From Heliopora coerulea (Eukaryota > Cnidaria > Anthozoa > Scleralcyonacea > Helioporidae), in the NCBI GenBank assembly GCA_030142905.1, contig JASJOG010000062.1:982001-1046000 (forward strand): a stretch of DNA of 64,000 nt, in the 5' to 3' direction. The notes beneath the pieces are model-generated. The model saw nothing but the letters and a program-made list of their open reading frames with translations, searched no databases and was not told the DNA's origin. Positions 34,002 through 60,782 of the stretch are shown piece by piece; within the stretch, counting starts at the first letter, position 1; every line of letters starts with the position of its first letter. Both the position numbers and the translations under genes were made by a program.

Positions 34002-35385
34002 CAGGGTGAGCCAAAAGCAGGTGGACAGTAAATGATAACGTTTATTTTGAGTAAATGATAACGTTTATTTTGAGATTTTATAAACAAGTACATACATTTA
34101 TTTTGTATACAGTAAAACAAAATAAATGAAATAATTAACTTATACCAATACAATACAAAAGCAGTGAACATTTTATCAACGCAGGTGCTCAAATTGCTGT
34201 CCATTACAGTCTGCACAGCTTTGAAGTCTACCTGTCACACTTCGACAAACATTTTTGCACAAGTTTCTTTGTGCATTAACTTCTTGGAATGCATCTCTGA
34301 TGTAATTTTTCAAATCACCAACACTTTGTGGCTTTTGACTATAAACTTTGTCCTTGAGTACTCCCCAAAAGAAATAATCCATTGGGGTAAGGTTAGGTGA
34401 ACGTGCAGGCCAATCAATTGGACCTCTTCGGCCGATCCATTTCTCGGGAAACGTTTCGTCAAGATACTCACAGACTGCTCTTGAATAATGTGGGGGGCTC
34501 CATGTTGTTGGAAATAGAGGTCATGTGAATTAGGCTGTTGTTGTAACTGTGGAACAACTTCATGCATTAAAATTTTCAGATACTTGTCACCTTTGACTGT
34601 TCGATAAAAAAAAACTGTTTCTAAAACACCAGAACTTGAAATGCCACCCCAAACAGTGACACCAGGCTGGTTTAGTTGCTGCTCTAATGCTAAATGCATG
34701 TTCTCACTATACCAGTAAACACAATTATGTCGGTTAACATGAGCTGATAATTTGAATGAAGCTTCATTGGTCCACACAGTGCTATCTAAACTTGTTGGAT
34801 TTTCTTCAATTTCATTCAGCATGACCTCACTAATTTGCAGCTGCCTGTCTGGGTCATCATCCAATAAGCCATGAATTAGCCTTGGCTTATGAGGTTTCAA
34901 TGCAATAGATTTCAGAATTCTTCTAATAGAAGTTTGTGAAATTTCCAATTCTGCAGAGGCTCTTCTGGTGGACTTTTTAGGACTGTGCACAAATGCTTCG
35001 GCAACAATTTGCTTATTGTCCTCTGTGCAAACTGTTTTGGGTCGACCAGTTTTTGGTGCATTAAGAATTGAGCCAGTGGCATCAAATTTGTCACAAGTGC
35101 AGTAAATAGTTTTTCTCATTGGGGCTTGAGTACCAAATGTTTCAACCCATTTTTTGTTCTAACAGTTTCAGCATTTTGAGATTTCCAATACTCTTTTAAC
35201 ACCCATTTTCTTTCATCTGTATTTAAATTATTTGCCATTATGGGTTCTCTGAACTATCTGAAAAGAAAAGAAAAAAGAATAAATTTTGTTTTATAATTTA
35301 AATTTAATATAATTTACATAAATAGAGCTGTAATATAACACAAACCCTATTCAACCTACTGTCCACCTACTTTTGGCTCACCCTG
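34002..35385 (-). mobile_element. Mariner-like element with TA TSD, frameshifted
   Basis: Ends CAGGGTGAGCCAAAAG and complement, about 28 bp with one change, flanked by TA on both sides; 1384 bp. A 23-bp tandem duplication (GTAAATGATAACGTTTATTTT..) lies just inside the left end at about 34029-34074. Confidence 0.85.
34176..35237 (-). pseudogene. Mariner/IS630-type transposase, at least two frameshifts
   Basis: Three frames carry one protein. MANNLNTDERKWVLKEYWKS (from 35237) ends at a shifted stop near 35118. MRKTIYCTCDKFDATGS.. with GRPKTV and VWTNEASFKLSAHVN (35119-34440) follows. The third frame gives IGRRGPIDWPARSPNLTP, then MDYFFWGVLKDKVYS (to 34176). VWTNEASF has Asn where the first catalytic Asp is expected, and YFQQHGAPH has His at the second, so the copy is doubly disabled. 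Confidence 0.8.
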
Positions 35386-35891
35386 TATATCTGATCTTTA
35401 TTAGCTGTCATCATATCAGCTAAACTATATGAAGCATTCGTTCTTTTAAAGGATCAATGAAGCCGTTGGTCTAGGCAGATACTGTAAAAATGGTCTGGGC
35501 TGAGTAAATTCTTGATATCAGGATTCGTCTTATCCAGTAATTGTTTTAAAAGGATTAAAATTTTAAATCTGTGATGCAAAAATGGTTAATTGGAACACAA
35601 AGTAGGGTTTTGTGGATTTTCAGAATAAAGACTTAAAAGGATGGATAAATTACATGTCACGAAAGGCACAATATAGGTTTATTTGTTGTTTGGTCACTAA
35701 GTAGTCAGTACATTTGGGTGCACGAATACAAATTTTAAAATACCAATTACATATAAACTTCCATGAAAGAAATATACAAATAACAATGTTTTTGCGAAAA
35801 TTACGATTGGCTGTTTTTGGGCTATTTTTTAAGGTGGCTTGGGCTGATTGTCTCCCGACTAACCTGGCAACACTGTTTCCGGTTTGGGAAA
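35386..35891. other. OAF: Upstream region of OAF
   Basis: About 500 bp between the mariner-like element and the OAF start. It must contain the promoter and 5' UTR, but I see no TATA box or other element I would call. Confidence 0.4.
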
Positions 35892-36104
35892 ATGGAGAAT
35901 TTGATGTATTTCATCCTTTTATCAGTGGCATCACTAGCTTCAATAACACAACTTTCTTCCCCACTGCTCGTCGTTAATATAAAAACAAGAAATGGACAAC
36001 TAACGCAGCAACAAATTTTAGCAGATCCCGAGAAGGACATTGTCACTTTAGACTTCTCTTACGCTGATGGCACACGAACTACTGCTTTAATTGATTTTCC
36101 TAAG
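35892..36104 (+). CDS. OAF: OAF exon 1 (start, signal peptide)
   Basis: 71 codons, ends in phase 0 at FPK before GTATAA. Confidence 0.88.
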
Positions 36105-39100
36105 GTATAAAACTTTGTGTCATTCAGAAACGTCTAAGTTTCTACATGTGCCAGTCTATATGTGAAATTCCGACAAATATATATCTTTATTTTGCATAAA
36201 TAAATACGATTTTTAACTTTACTTGTAAAGAATCACATACTTGCTCTTGAACATGATATTGGAATAATTGGCATTTGATTACGTACCTGCTTTACAACAT
36301 AGGTCTATAACACAATAGGATTTAACATCTTCATAAAACTACAGAAATTTAAATACGGTTATTTTTAGACTTAATATGGTTTTTCAATACAGAACCTCCA
36401 AGTGCTGAAAGCTACAATTCTCGGAGAAATGGAAAGAGGTGAAAAGCCAATCCATACCATGTGCTTTGTTGTTAAATTCTCCCCAAATGAGTTTATTTCG
36501 TCAGACGCAATGTCAAAATTGCGGCAGGTTTGTGAGTTCACGAAGTGGATGTTATTTTTTTTTTTACATTAGATCACTTTTAAGTGGTTTCTAATATAAT
36601 TTGGATGGAAGTTGGTAGTTGAAGTATATTTTTATTTATACTGTAAAAATTAATAACAAACATCTTACATGCTCTGATTGGACAAGCCTCATTTTCTCTC
36701 AAAGTACAGATATGACTGATGTCATTTTCCATTAGAGTACAGATGCATGTACAACATTAAAAAAAATTTGAAAGAAAAACAAAACAAGTCGTCTAAAGTT
36801 TTCATGTCTTCCATGTTATAAACATTTATGATGCCATTTCAACTCAAAAACTTGCCAGCATTTCAGTTGAAATGGTGTCATTCAGGTTCCTATGATAGCA
36901 CAGAGACTTTCCAGTGATTTCTGTTTGTTGAATACACATTTTTGCTATTATTCACCAATTTTGTCAGCATGGCTATTCCTCTGTGAATGTTTACACATAG
37001 AAAACTTATTGTTACATGCACAAACCCACATAATTTTCAGGGACAAGACTTACCTGTTGGTAAGACTGTAATTGTACTAGTTACTAGTCACAAACTAGGA
37101 AATAAGACAGGGTCAGATAGGTTGCTCTGATAATTTCATTATTACTGGTATTATAATGCAAGATGATGTCAAACTAAAGTCTCAAAAACTGACAGTTTTC
37201 ATGTCTTAAAAACCTTTCCTTTTGTAACAGAATATATTATCCTCTGAAACTAATATTTGATTCAGACTGATATTTCTAAGATTTTATTGAAAAAAATTGG
37301 GATTATTTTACTTTTTTCAAAAAGTTAAAAAGTGACCCTTTATTAACTTGTGGTTACCATGGCAACAGCTTTCTAGGTATTGTCTAAGACTACATATCAT
37401 AATGTTGGCAATAGAATTTGAGGAAAATTCACCAATTTTGATGTCATTTTGTTGATCCAGTGACAAGATATCAATAAAAAGCCAATTTAGGGTGGGCTAT
37501 ATGCCTTCTATGGGCCCAGATAGGTTAAAGGATTAATTTCTGTTCTTTAAATAGGGCAATCCCTTTTTAGCCTTGTTCACTGTTAATTCTGCTGAGTTAG
37601 GTTGTGCAGTAAGGTTTTAGTCAGAATCTCAGCTATTCTGAGTATCTTTTACTACATGGTCTAAGTACTATATTATGCCAGAATACACTGGTGGTCAAAA
37701 AGAACTGCTCAAGCTCCATTTCTTGGGTAATGAAGGGTTGCAGCAATGGCTTTTGCTCAATCCTATGCCAAAACAGTCAATTTCAGATAATTTTAACATT
37801 CCTCTCACAATTTTTGATAGAGTTCCAGTCATTTTATTTAATTTTTTATGAGGAAGTGAAAATGTATTCCTGGTTCCCCAGGAGATTACTTTCAATGGTT
37901 GGTAAAACAAGAATTTCAAGCAACATGCAAAGTCATGTGTCTTAGGCTAAGTGTCAGCCTTGAAAATGGAGAGGAGGTTACTCACAATGGGAGACTGCTG
38001 ATCAAGTGGGCTGTACCCAGAGAAGTGTTGGCAATATTTTGAAGAAGCTGAGACTTGCTGGGAGTATTAGAGATTTGAAGATACCTGGACAAAAAAAGGA
38101 AAACTACAAAGAGAGAGGACAGAATCATAGTGAGAAAATCAAGTCAAATCGCTCTAAGACTGCACTGGAAAATTAAACAGAAATGCAGATTGAACGTGGT
38201 GACAGTGTCTTTACTTCCACCACCTGACAAAGACTGAGAGAGGCTGGTCCCAACAGCCACAAACCAAGTTATTATCTGCACAAGTGAGCAGTTCTTTTTG
38301 ACTGCCAGTGTGTAATCTGTTCCCTCTGTTTTTACTTCATTAATAAATAGGTAAATCAGTTGAACTGTTATGTATACTGAATACTGTAAATTTCTTTAAT
38401 CCAGAAAAATCCAGATGCTATTCGGATTCCAGAGGAAGAGTTAAAAGCTGAGCATATTGTTATGGAAAAAGAGATTCCACTGGAAACTGCTGGCTTATTT
38501 AGTGGCCATGTACATCAAGTTTGTGGAGATGCTGATAAGATTTATACCAGCAAAGACATAATAAAGTCAATTGCTCAAGGTAAAGTTAGATAGGCAAGTG
38601 CCAGGTAGTACCATACTTGGTAAGTTATGTAAATATCCCACTAAGGGACAAGGGGACACTTAGAGATTTTATTTTGGCTAATGCCTGATAGTTTTATTCA
38701 GCAATGGGGCAATTACCCCTAAATGGGATATTCCATATACATGTACAATACATATATGTAGAGTTATAAAAACACACCAGAGGCTAGCAATGTTGTGTCA
38801 GGGAAAACTTTGTAACCAAAAATAAATGAAGATGGTACATTTGCATACTTAGAAATACTGATAGATTAGCAAGTGATGGAATACTGTCACCCAGAATTTC
38901 TTGTGATTTTTTTAGAGAATTCTTGCATTAGTTATCATGTGAACACCCTCCCCCCCCCCCCCCCCCCCCATTGCCCAGCGCAGTAAAGGTAGATTCGAAT
39001 TAAATTTCTGCACTTTACCATAATGAGGCATTAAATAACATGCCTGGTCTTGCCAGCCCTTGGGCTGCTGCTCCTGTCCCAGGTTTGGTTCCTTTGTACC

Positions 39101-40526
39101 CCAGAGACCCTAGGTAAGAGAAGATCTGGTCACTTAAACCATCTACTTTATTAATTCTCTTGCCTCAGTACTTAAAATCTTTTGACAACTCTTTATACAT
39201 ATTCATATACGTAGACACATACATATACACCCATGAATAATAAATTAGATGTACCGTATTTTCTGGGCGATTACCCGCTCGGCGTATAACCCGCACAGTC
39301 ACGGAAATGTTACTTTTTGAAAAAAAAAAAAACTCATCGTATTACCCGCATCGTCAGATAACCCGCAGCGGTTAGGTAAGGTGAACTAATACGTGTAACA
39401 ATTTCGGCGACATTTAATGCGACACTATTGCGTTGTACGTGGAATACTATTGCTGCACGTTTTGCTACCTTCTGAAACAAATCATCAGTTACACTGAATC
39501 TTTTTACATTGCAATATTTCAACGGGTAGTAAGACGAGTAACAACGGTATTCAACTTGAAACGCAAGAATGTTGCGTTACATGTTAACGAAAGATGTTAC
39601 TCGTATTAGTTCACCTTTACAAAATTTGTAAAAAGGTTAAACGACCACAAGATTTTAAAAAAGTACGGTGGATGATAACATTTGTTAAGATTACAAGTAG
39701 CTTTTAATCGGACAAAATGCGAGACTAAGGCATGCGTGGGTAATCTGTTTCCATTATGCGAGGAAGTTCGTGTTTAGTATTTCATGTTCCAACCTAACCG
39801 TACGAGTTACGGTAGAATGTCAGTCATGGAGGACTGTTGCACTTACACGTTACCGGATTATAATTGCCTCGAAATGTCAATTTAACAACCTGTGCGACTC
39901 GATCACATTCTCTAACGTCGAAAGATGAAAATGCAACTCTTGGCCTCGGCTGTGGCGTCGCGCTGCTGAATCACACGTCTCATTCAGTCATTTCAATGTC
40001 CCTGGGTCTTAAAAATTCGACAGATTACCCGAACCACCGCATTACCCGCGCTGATTACGCATTTTAGCAAAATTAACAGATAACCCGCGGGTAATCGCCT
40101 AGAAAATACGGTACTAATGTAAAAAGAAAAATAGATACGTAGTGTAATAAATGAGTGGAAGAGTTGTTAAAGCTGTTATACCCTTGGAACAGAATTGAAT
40201 ATCCATTTCCTAATGTTTTCTTTGCAGGTAATGAAAAGCTTTCAAAAGATCTTTTATCTTCAGTAAATAGTATCAATAGCAATGATACAACAGAACTACA
40301 GTGCAGTGGTGTAATGGACAAGTTGCGAAAGTGCATTTGTAATTATGAGTTATGTTTGAGTTGGTACCCTTGTGCCTTGAAATACTGTGATAACCAAGGT
40401 GAAGGTGGCGAGACAGTGTCCTATCGTTGTGGGATCAAAACCTGTGGAAAATGCAGACAGTTTCAGTTCTTTGTTGATAAACAAGAAGACTGTTTTTGGA
40501 ATATGCCTGTGTTTGACGATATGTGA
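35892..40526 (+). CDS. OAF: Out-at-first (OAF) homologue, 4 coding exons
   Basis: Secreted protein family named after the fly gene; its biochemical role is poorly defined. Exons 35892-36104, 36393-36527, 38405-38579 and 40228-40526 join with GT..AG introns and matching phases to 273 residues. Residues 1 to about 20 (MENLMYFILLSVASLASITQ) form a signal peptide. Then come LLVVNIKTRNGQ and FSYADGTRTTALIDFPK (exon 1), ILGEMERGEKPIHTMCFVVK (exon 2), AGLFSGHVHQVCGDADKIYT (exon 3) and a Cys-rich tail CICNYELCLSWYPCALKYC with RCGIKTCGKC (exon 4), the family signature. I chose ATG 35892 over the in-frame ATG at 35817 because it places the signal peptide at the N-terminus. Introns 2 and 3 hold transposons. 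Confidence 0.92.
36393..36527 (+). CDS. OAF: OAF exon 2
   Basis: Acceptor AATACAG, 45 codons from NLQVLKATILGE to SKLRQ, donor GTTTGT, phase 0 at both ends. Confidence 0.9.
37686..38310 (+). mobile_element. Deletion derivative of Tc1-like element (OAF intron 2)
   Basis: Ends CACTGGTGGTCAAAAAGAA and its complement ending CTGCCAGTG, the same family as 14776-16168 but only 625 bp. The interior keeps a transposase shred on the plus strand (LRLAGSIRDLKIPGQKRKTT). TA precedes the left end. Confidence 0.75.
38405..38579 (+). CDS. OAF: OAF exon 3
   Basis: Acceptor AATCCAG, then KNPDAIRIPEEELKAEHIVM to KSIAQ plus one base, donor GTAAAG. Confidence 0.9.
38949..38970 (+). repeat. Poly-C tract
   Basis: About 20 consecutive C in OAF intron 3. 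Confidence 0.9.
39254..40111. mobile_element. 858-bp MITE with TA TSD (OAF intron 3)
   Basis: Ends CCGTATTTTCTGGGCGATTA and GTAATCGCCTAGAAAATACG G, near-perfect inverted repeats between TA dinucleotides. Internal TAACCCGC/TTACCCGC motifs repeat near both ends. No transposase; the ends resemble pogo/Tigger-type MITEs. Confidence 0.75.
40228..40526 (+). CDS. OAF: OAF exon 4 (stop)
   Basis: Acceptor TTTGCAG completes a Gly codon. Cys-rich C-terminus ends CFWNMPVFDDM and TGA at 40524. Confidence 0.92.
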
Positions 40527-41026
40527 ACGTACTGATATCAGCTTCTACCCATGGTTAGTAGTTACGAAGCCAAGAGAAAACAATCAGTATGACTGTTCAT
40601 GATGCAACCAGAGGCATTGCTTTTGTGTGACCACTAAATTTTGGCCAGCAACTGTATTTTGGTGCAAGAATTCCAATAGTAGCAGTTGTCACTGCTGTGA
40701 TCATTTGGCCAAAATTCGATGCTCATGCTATAAAAACCGACAGCTTCACTGCCATGCTATCCATATTTTGTTAAGAAGAGTGCCATTTTTTGCTACTTCC
40801 GCATCTTTCTGTAGTGCAAGAAGGAAATGCAATTTTTGGTTGTTTTAATACCAAGGTACATTCTACCTGGATTTTGAGGATCAAATTGGGGGATCATACG
40901 ATACAAGTTTGTGTGCATGGTTTGTTGCATAATCTGTGCCTAGGCAGATTCACTATATGGGGACACAGTTGAGGAAATAGCTGGCTGTTTGTACCTAAAC
41001 AAGACATCTAGTGTACATTAATTTTA

Positions 41027-41032
41027 ATTAAA
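41027..41032 (+). terminator. Possible OAF poly(A) signal ATTAAA
   Basis: Lies 0.5 kb after the OAF stop. A canonical AATAAA at 41419-41424, close to the LIPE stop, is an alternative site. Confidence 0.35.
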
Positions 41033-41350
41033 GCTTGAAATTTTAGCTGAAGAGATTTTACTTAAAGTATATTTAAAAACATTGAAGGGGATAAATGATA
41101 CTTTACTTTTTGCCATGATGTAGTTATTACTTATTTAGGCCAACTTTGGTTGCCTTACTGGTGAAATGCGATATGCTTGAAAAGCCTTGTATGATTATCA
41201 GTCTTGGGAGCGCAGAACATTCAGATTTATAGAAAGAGCATCCTACAAATCGACAGAACGCACGCCTAGTTCCTTTTGCTTTCCACAAGTAAAACCGAAT
41301 TCATGCTGCCCCATCCAGAGACACATGGTTTGGGCAGATACCAAAAATCA

Positions 41351-41356
41351 TTTATT
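41351..41356 (-). terminator. LIPE: LIPE poly(A) signal AATAAA
   Basis: TTTATT on plus reads AATAAA on minus, 90 bases beyond the LIPE stop. Confidence 0.5.
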
Positions 41357-41445
41357 TCACTTTAAAATATAAATTTTCGAAATATATATAATTATTTTGT
41401 ACTCTCTCGTTCTCTGTAAATAAATTATAAATTAGCTCATAAACT

Positions 41446-56620
<15,175 letters not shown>

Positions 56621-56945
56621 TTCTACTCAAGGTAACTTCGTTCAGGAATTAAACATTCGATTTACGTATAATATATATTTTACAAATTAACATGGTGAAA
56701 AAGTGCTGTAGAAAACTCAGCCGAAGCACCAAGAACAAGCAAAAGCCATTGGAGTTAAGGTTCGACAACGATCAGACTTCGCTATCAGTATATACCTATG
56801 TGAAGACTGAGGATTTGTTCCTCGCATCAATTGCTTCTCAGTCTTAGCGCCAGTGTTTGCATATTTTACGACGCAAAAGCCAATTCCCTGCCGAGGATGG
56901 ATCACGCCACTTCACTACGCCAGGTGTCAGCAACTGGGTGAGACT

Positions 56946-57612
56946 CAGGGTTGCCACTCGGGTTTTTTGCATTTCACCAAATCGGTGCCTAAATTTCACC
57001 AAATGCCCCTAAATTTCACCAAATGCCCCTAAATTTCACCAAATGCCCCATTTCCATTATAGAGCCTGGGTACACGAGGTTGCGTTTTTATTGGATATCA
57101 ACTGCTAAATGATAACAAACCTGTAGACAGCGCTTACGAAGCAAATTTGATAATTTTATTGATAAATAAACTCAAACAAACTTTTTTGTCAAATTTTTCA
57201 AAGTCAAATTTGGAGATTTTCCACAATTTAAACAATGTAATAGAAAATGTAAAAATTTTTAAAATGGCGGCTTTTTCCCTACGAACGATGGTATTATGGT
57301 AGACCTACCATGACGTATTGTTTGAAACCCCTGACCGAACCGCTGACCACTAACTTGATTGTTTTTCTCCGCGAGTCTGGCTTTCTCCATGATTTTTCGT
57401 CATACTCCGTGACAGTTGTGGGCCATCTTACAAGTCAGCATTTTCATTTTTTCAGTAAGATGTATGTAGAAGTTAATGAACTTTTGAATAATAAAGAATA
57501 AAGTAGTGAAATTTCACCAAATTTGGTCAATTTCACATTTCCTTCACCAGATCACCAGACTCAGTCCGATTTCACCACGTTTGGTGAAAAATCACCAGGA
57601 GTGGCAACCTTG
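56946..57612. mobile_element. hAT-type MITE, 667 bp, upstream of LIPE start
   Basis: Ends CAGGGTTGCCACTC and GAGTGGCAACCTTG; flanking octamers GTGAGACT and GTGGGACT differ at one base. Near the left end ATTTCACCAAATGCCCCTAA is tandemly repeated (about 56974-57048), and TTTCACCA motifs recur at the other end. It begins 325 bp from the LIPE ATG. Confidence 0.8.
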
Positions 57613-57733
57613 GTGGGACTATTCTGCACGTAGTCAAGGTTGCCAGGTCCTTTTGGCCAGCGGTGGCCAAACGATCAAAACATAGTTGCCAAATTGGGGG
57701 AAGGTTCCTTTCTATCATAAGTTTTTAGAATTG

Positions 57734-58102
57734 TTAGAAAAGTTCTAACATTTCATCACTTGCACAGAAATCTCTGCAACACATCCCCTTGAACTTCAAT
57801 GACGAGCGAATTCTTATAATTGAGTCTAGCATCTCATTTTGCATTCTGCTCCTCAACTTTGTCTTCACACAGGTCACTTGGGAAAAAATACGCTCACTGA
57901 TAGCATTGCTAATAGGAGTGGTAAAGCATGTTAAGGCATACATTACCAGCTGCAGGAATGGCTTCTCACCATTGCTCAATGAGTAACTAGCTATGCCTAC
58001 CCAGAATGCAGCTGCATCAGTTGGAATTTCATTGACAAACACATTTTCTGATGCCCAGTCAACATGAATAATCTTCCGATATTGCTCTTCAGACCTTTCC
58101 AC
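57734..58102 (-). pseudogene. hAT transposase C-terminal dimerisation domain
   Basis: Reads TTPISNAISERIFSQVTCVK, then TKLRSRMQNEMLDSIIRIRS, the hATC signature. The upstream catalytic region is missing. The adjacent ATTATGCTGCTAGCACTGCT near 58213 resembles the subterminal sequence of the hAT at 28941, so it is probably a remnant of a related element. Confidence 0.75.
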
Positions 58103-58866
58103 TTGGATGCCATTTTCAGGACATTTTTGACAGAAGTTTTTAGAGCTTTTTACATAAATAGATATGCATCCGCTACTAGGGGTTGGCCCATTGTGTTCCT
58201 AAAAGTGGCATATTATGCTGCTAGCACTGCTCCGAATTTTGTCGAATTATGCCAAAAATTATGCCAATGTTCCCAAATTATGCTTACAAAATGACAATGT
58301 TTCAGCGTATATAACAGCGAAAAGATAATTCAGTAGTAAATAATTACAATGTTTAGCACGTTTTTCAAATATGGCATTTTTATAAATTTTATTGGTTTAA
58401 AACAGTTGGTCTATTCGGCAATCATAATAGCTATTCTTAAGGTTCTAGGCATGAAGTTCTTGAGGCTTTTTAAATCACACTTTTGTAATGACTTGCATAA
58501 AGTCAGCACGAACAGATAAGTGGGATAGATAGCAAACTGTAAAACTCAAAGCATCAAGACAACGGACCGACATCACTACAGTTCTGTCTGTTCCAGTCAT
58601 TCTTTCAGTCAACATGCATACATATGCATCAGCAAATCTCATTGTAGCACCTTCAGCGCTTATTATACAGCAGCATTACGCTTCCTTGCTTCCTTCTTCT
58701 TCTGAATCTGACTCTAGATCGACGTTGGCTGACGCCACGTTGGTTAACTTGGTTTCGTCTGGTAGTTGTTGACCGCGCGTACGGAAAGCGAGAGAGGTTT
58801 AGTAACTAGGCGAAAGGGCAAGCAAAATACTTCCGGTAGTTCCAACTCTAATGAATAAGTAATCTA

Positions 58867-58867
<1 letters not shown>

Positions 58868-58912
<45 letters not shown>
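58868..58912. repeat. ATT microsatellite (retrotransposon tail)
   Basis: Fifteen ATT units; read on minus they form the TAA-type tail of the retrotransposon. Confidence 0.9.
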
Positions 58913-59246
58913 TAATGTTATTTAAACACGGTGGCCTTTCAGATAGTCTGCTTTTCAAAGGGCCGTGTAAATTTCTACTTACAAACATTAAGCTAATATA
59001 TTACATACCTGTATTTCAAACTATATATAACTATTTACAAAATAAAATAAGTGAAGTATTCACTGGTTGGCTAACAGATTTTTGAATGTTTTCAAAGTCT
59101 TTGTATTAATACTGTTTACTATATGTTCATCTAACCTGTTCCAACACACAGTTCCTCTATAGGAAAAACTTCTCTTCAGGAAATTAGTTTTTGGCTTATT
59201 TAATATAAGATTGGTGTTATTACTCTGTAAGTTATAATAGTGGTTA

Positions 59247-60635
59247 TCACGTGTCGAACAATTGTGACAAATAGTTTGGTGCTAAACCCTTAAGTATTTT
59301 GTACATCATTATCGATTTACGTTGATTCAAAGTATTGATGACGGGAGACCATTTTAAGTTATTAAAGATCTCGACTGACCGAATTTCATATGTAGATCCA
59401 GTAATAATCCTAGCTGCGCGCTTCTGCAGTTTGAATAGTTTATCTATATTAGAATTGTTACCATCATGCCATATAGTAGAACAATAATTGAAATGGGGCA
59501 ACACCAGTGCATTATACATGGTGATTAAAGTATCTTGAGGTACAAACTGTTTAGCTTTTTTTAACAAGCTAATATTTCTAGATATAGTTTTGCATTGCCC
59601 TTCATTGTGTTTGTCCCATTTCAGCTGTTCATCAATGATTACACCTAACACCTTTTTATTTGATACTCGTTTGATAGTCTCCTCCCCAATCGTTAAGACA
59701 GGATCATTATCTGAGAATGCTTGTAATCTTTGTCGTGATCCGATAATCATGTAATCGGTCTTTTGTTTATTCAAAGTTAATTTGTTTGACAACAACCATT
59801 TATGGACATTTTGAAGATCTGAGTTAAGTTTTTCTTCGATTTGTAAAGAATTGCTTCCCTCGCACGATAAGTTAGTGTCATCGGCGAATAAGGCTGAATA
59901 TGTTTGTTTAAGACAGTTTGGCAAATCATTGATATATAGTAAAAACAGTAGCGGTCCAAGGTTAGACACTTGCGGTACACCGCAGCTTACAGTCTTCGTT
60001 CCTGTCGTCGCTTGATTTACTTTGCTAATTTGCTTACGGTTGTGAATGTATGACTGAAACCATCGGAGAGCAGTTCCATGCACACCATACATTTTGAGTT
60101 TGGATATAAGTATGTTATGGTCAACGGTGTCGAACACCTTTTTTAAATCAAGAAATAAAACACCGTTGACGAGACCATTATCCATACTGACTAGCCACTG
60201 GTTTGTAGAATGAAGAAGTGCGGTCTCTGTCGAGTGTTTTTTCCGAAAGCCTGATTGCTGAGATATAATGATTTCGTTAGTTTCTAGGAAAGAGGATAAT
60301 TGATTATAAACGATTTTTTCAATAAGTTTTGCAACAACGGAAATAACAGATATGGGTCGATAATTTCCGCAATCAGATCTAGATCCGGCTTTGTGAATAG
60401 GTGAGACACAAGCTACTTTCAAATCTTCAGGGAAAATCCCTGTTTCTAACGATAAATTGAAAATATAAACCAAAGACTCAATTATTGAGTCACCTGCTTC
60501 CTTTAGTAATTTTGCTGAAATCTTGTCAGGTCCAGCTGACTTGCTAGTTTTCATTAGGTTCAATGCACATTTCAAATCATCTTGGGTTATTGTTCTAAAG
60601 TGGAATAAGTTTTGTGTCGGGGTCATATAGATCAA
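59247..60635 (-). pseudogene. Reverse transcriptase part of ORF2
   Basis: A 462-codon open frame with SKSAGPDKISAKLLKEAG, NYRPISVISV, GVLFLDLKKVFDTVDH, GVPQVSNLGPLLFLLYINDL and catalytic FADD at about 250-253. GVPQV replaces the usual GVPQG. The native C-terminus (CSTRDNHYYNLQSNNTNL) continues in the next frame past 59255. Confidence 0.85.
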
Positions 60636-60782
60636 GGGATCGAAACCACTACTTCGTATGTTGTTCGCTAGATTGGGACCAATACTGGAGAAGTATTGAT
60701 CAAAAGTTTCAGCGATATTTTTGTCGCCGGTTATATAGTTTCCGTCTACTTGTAGATTATTAATCGTAGTGGTTTTAGATTG

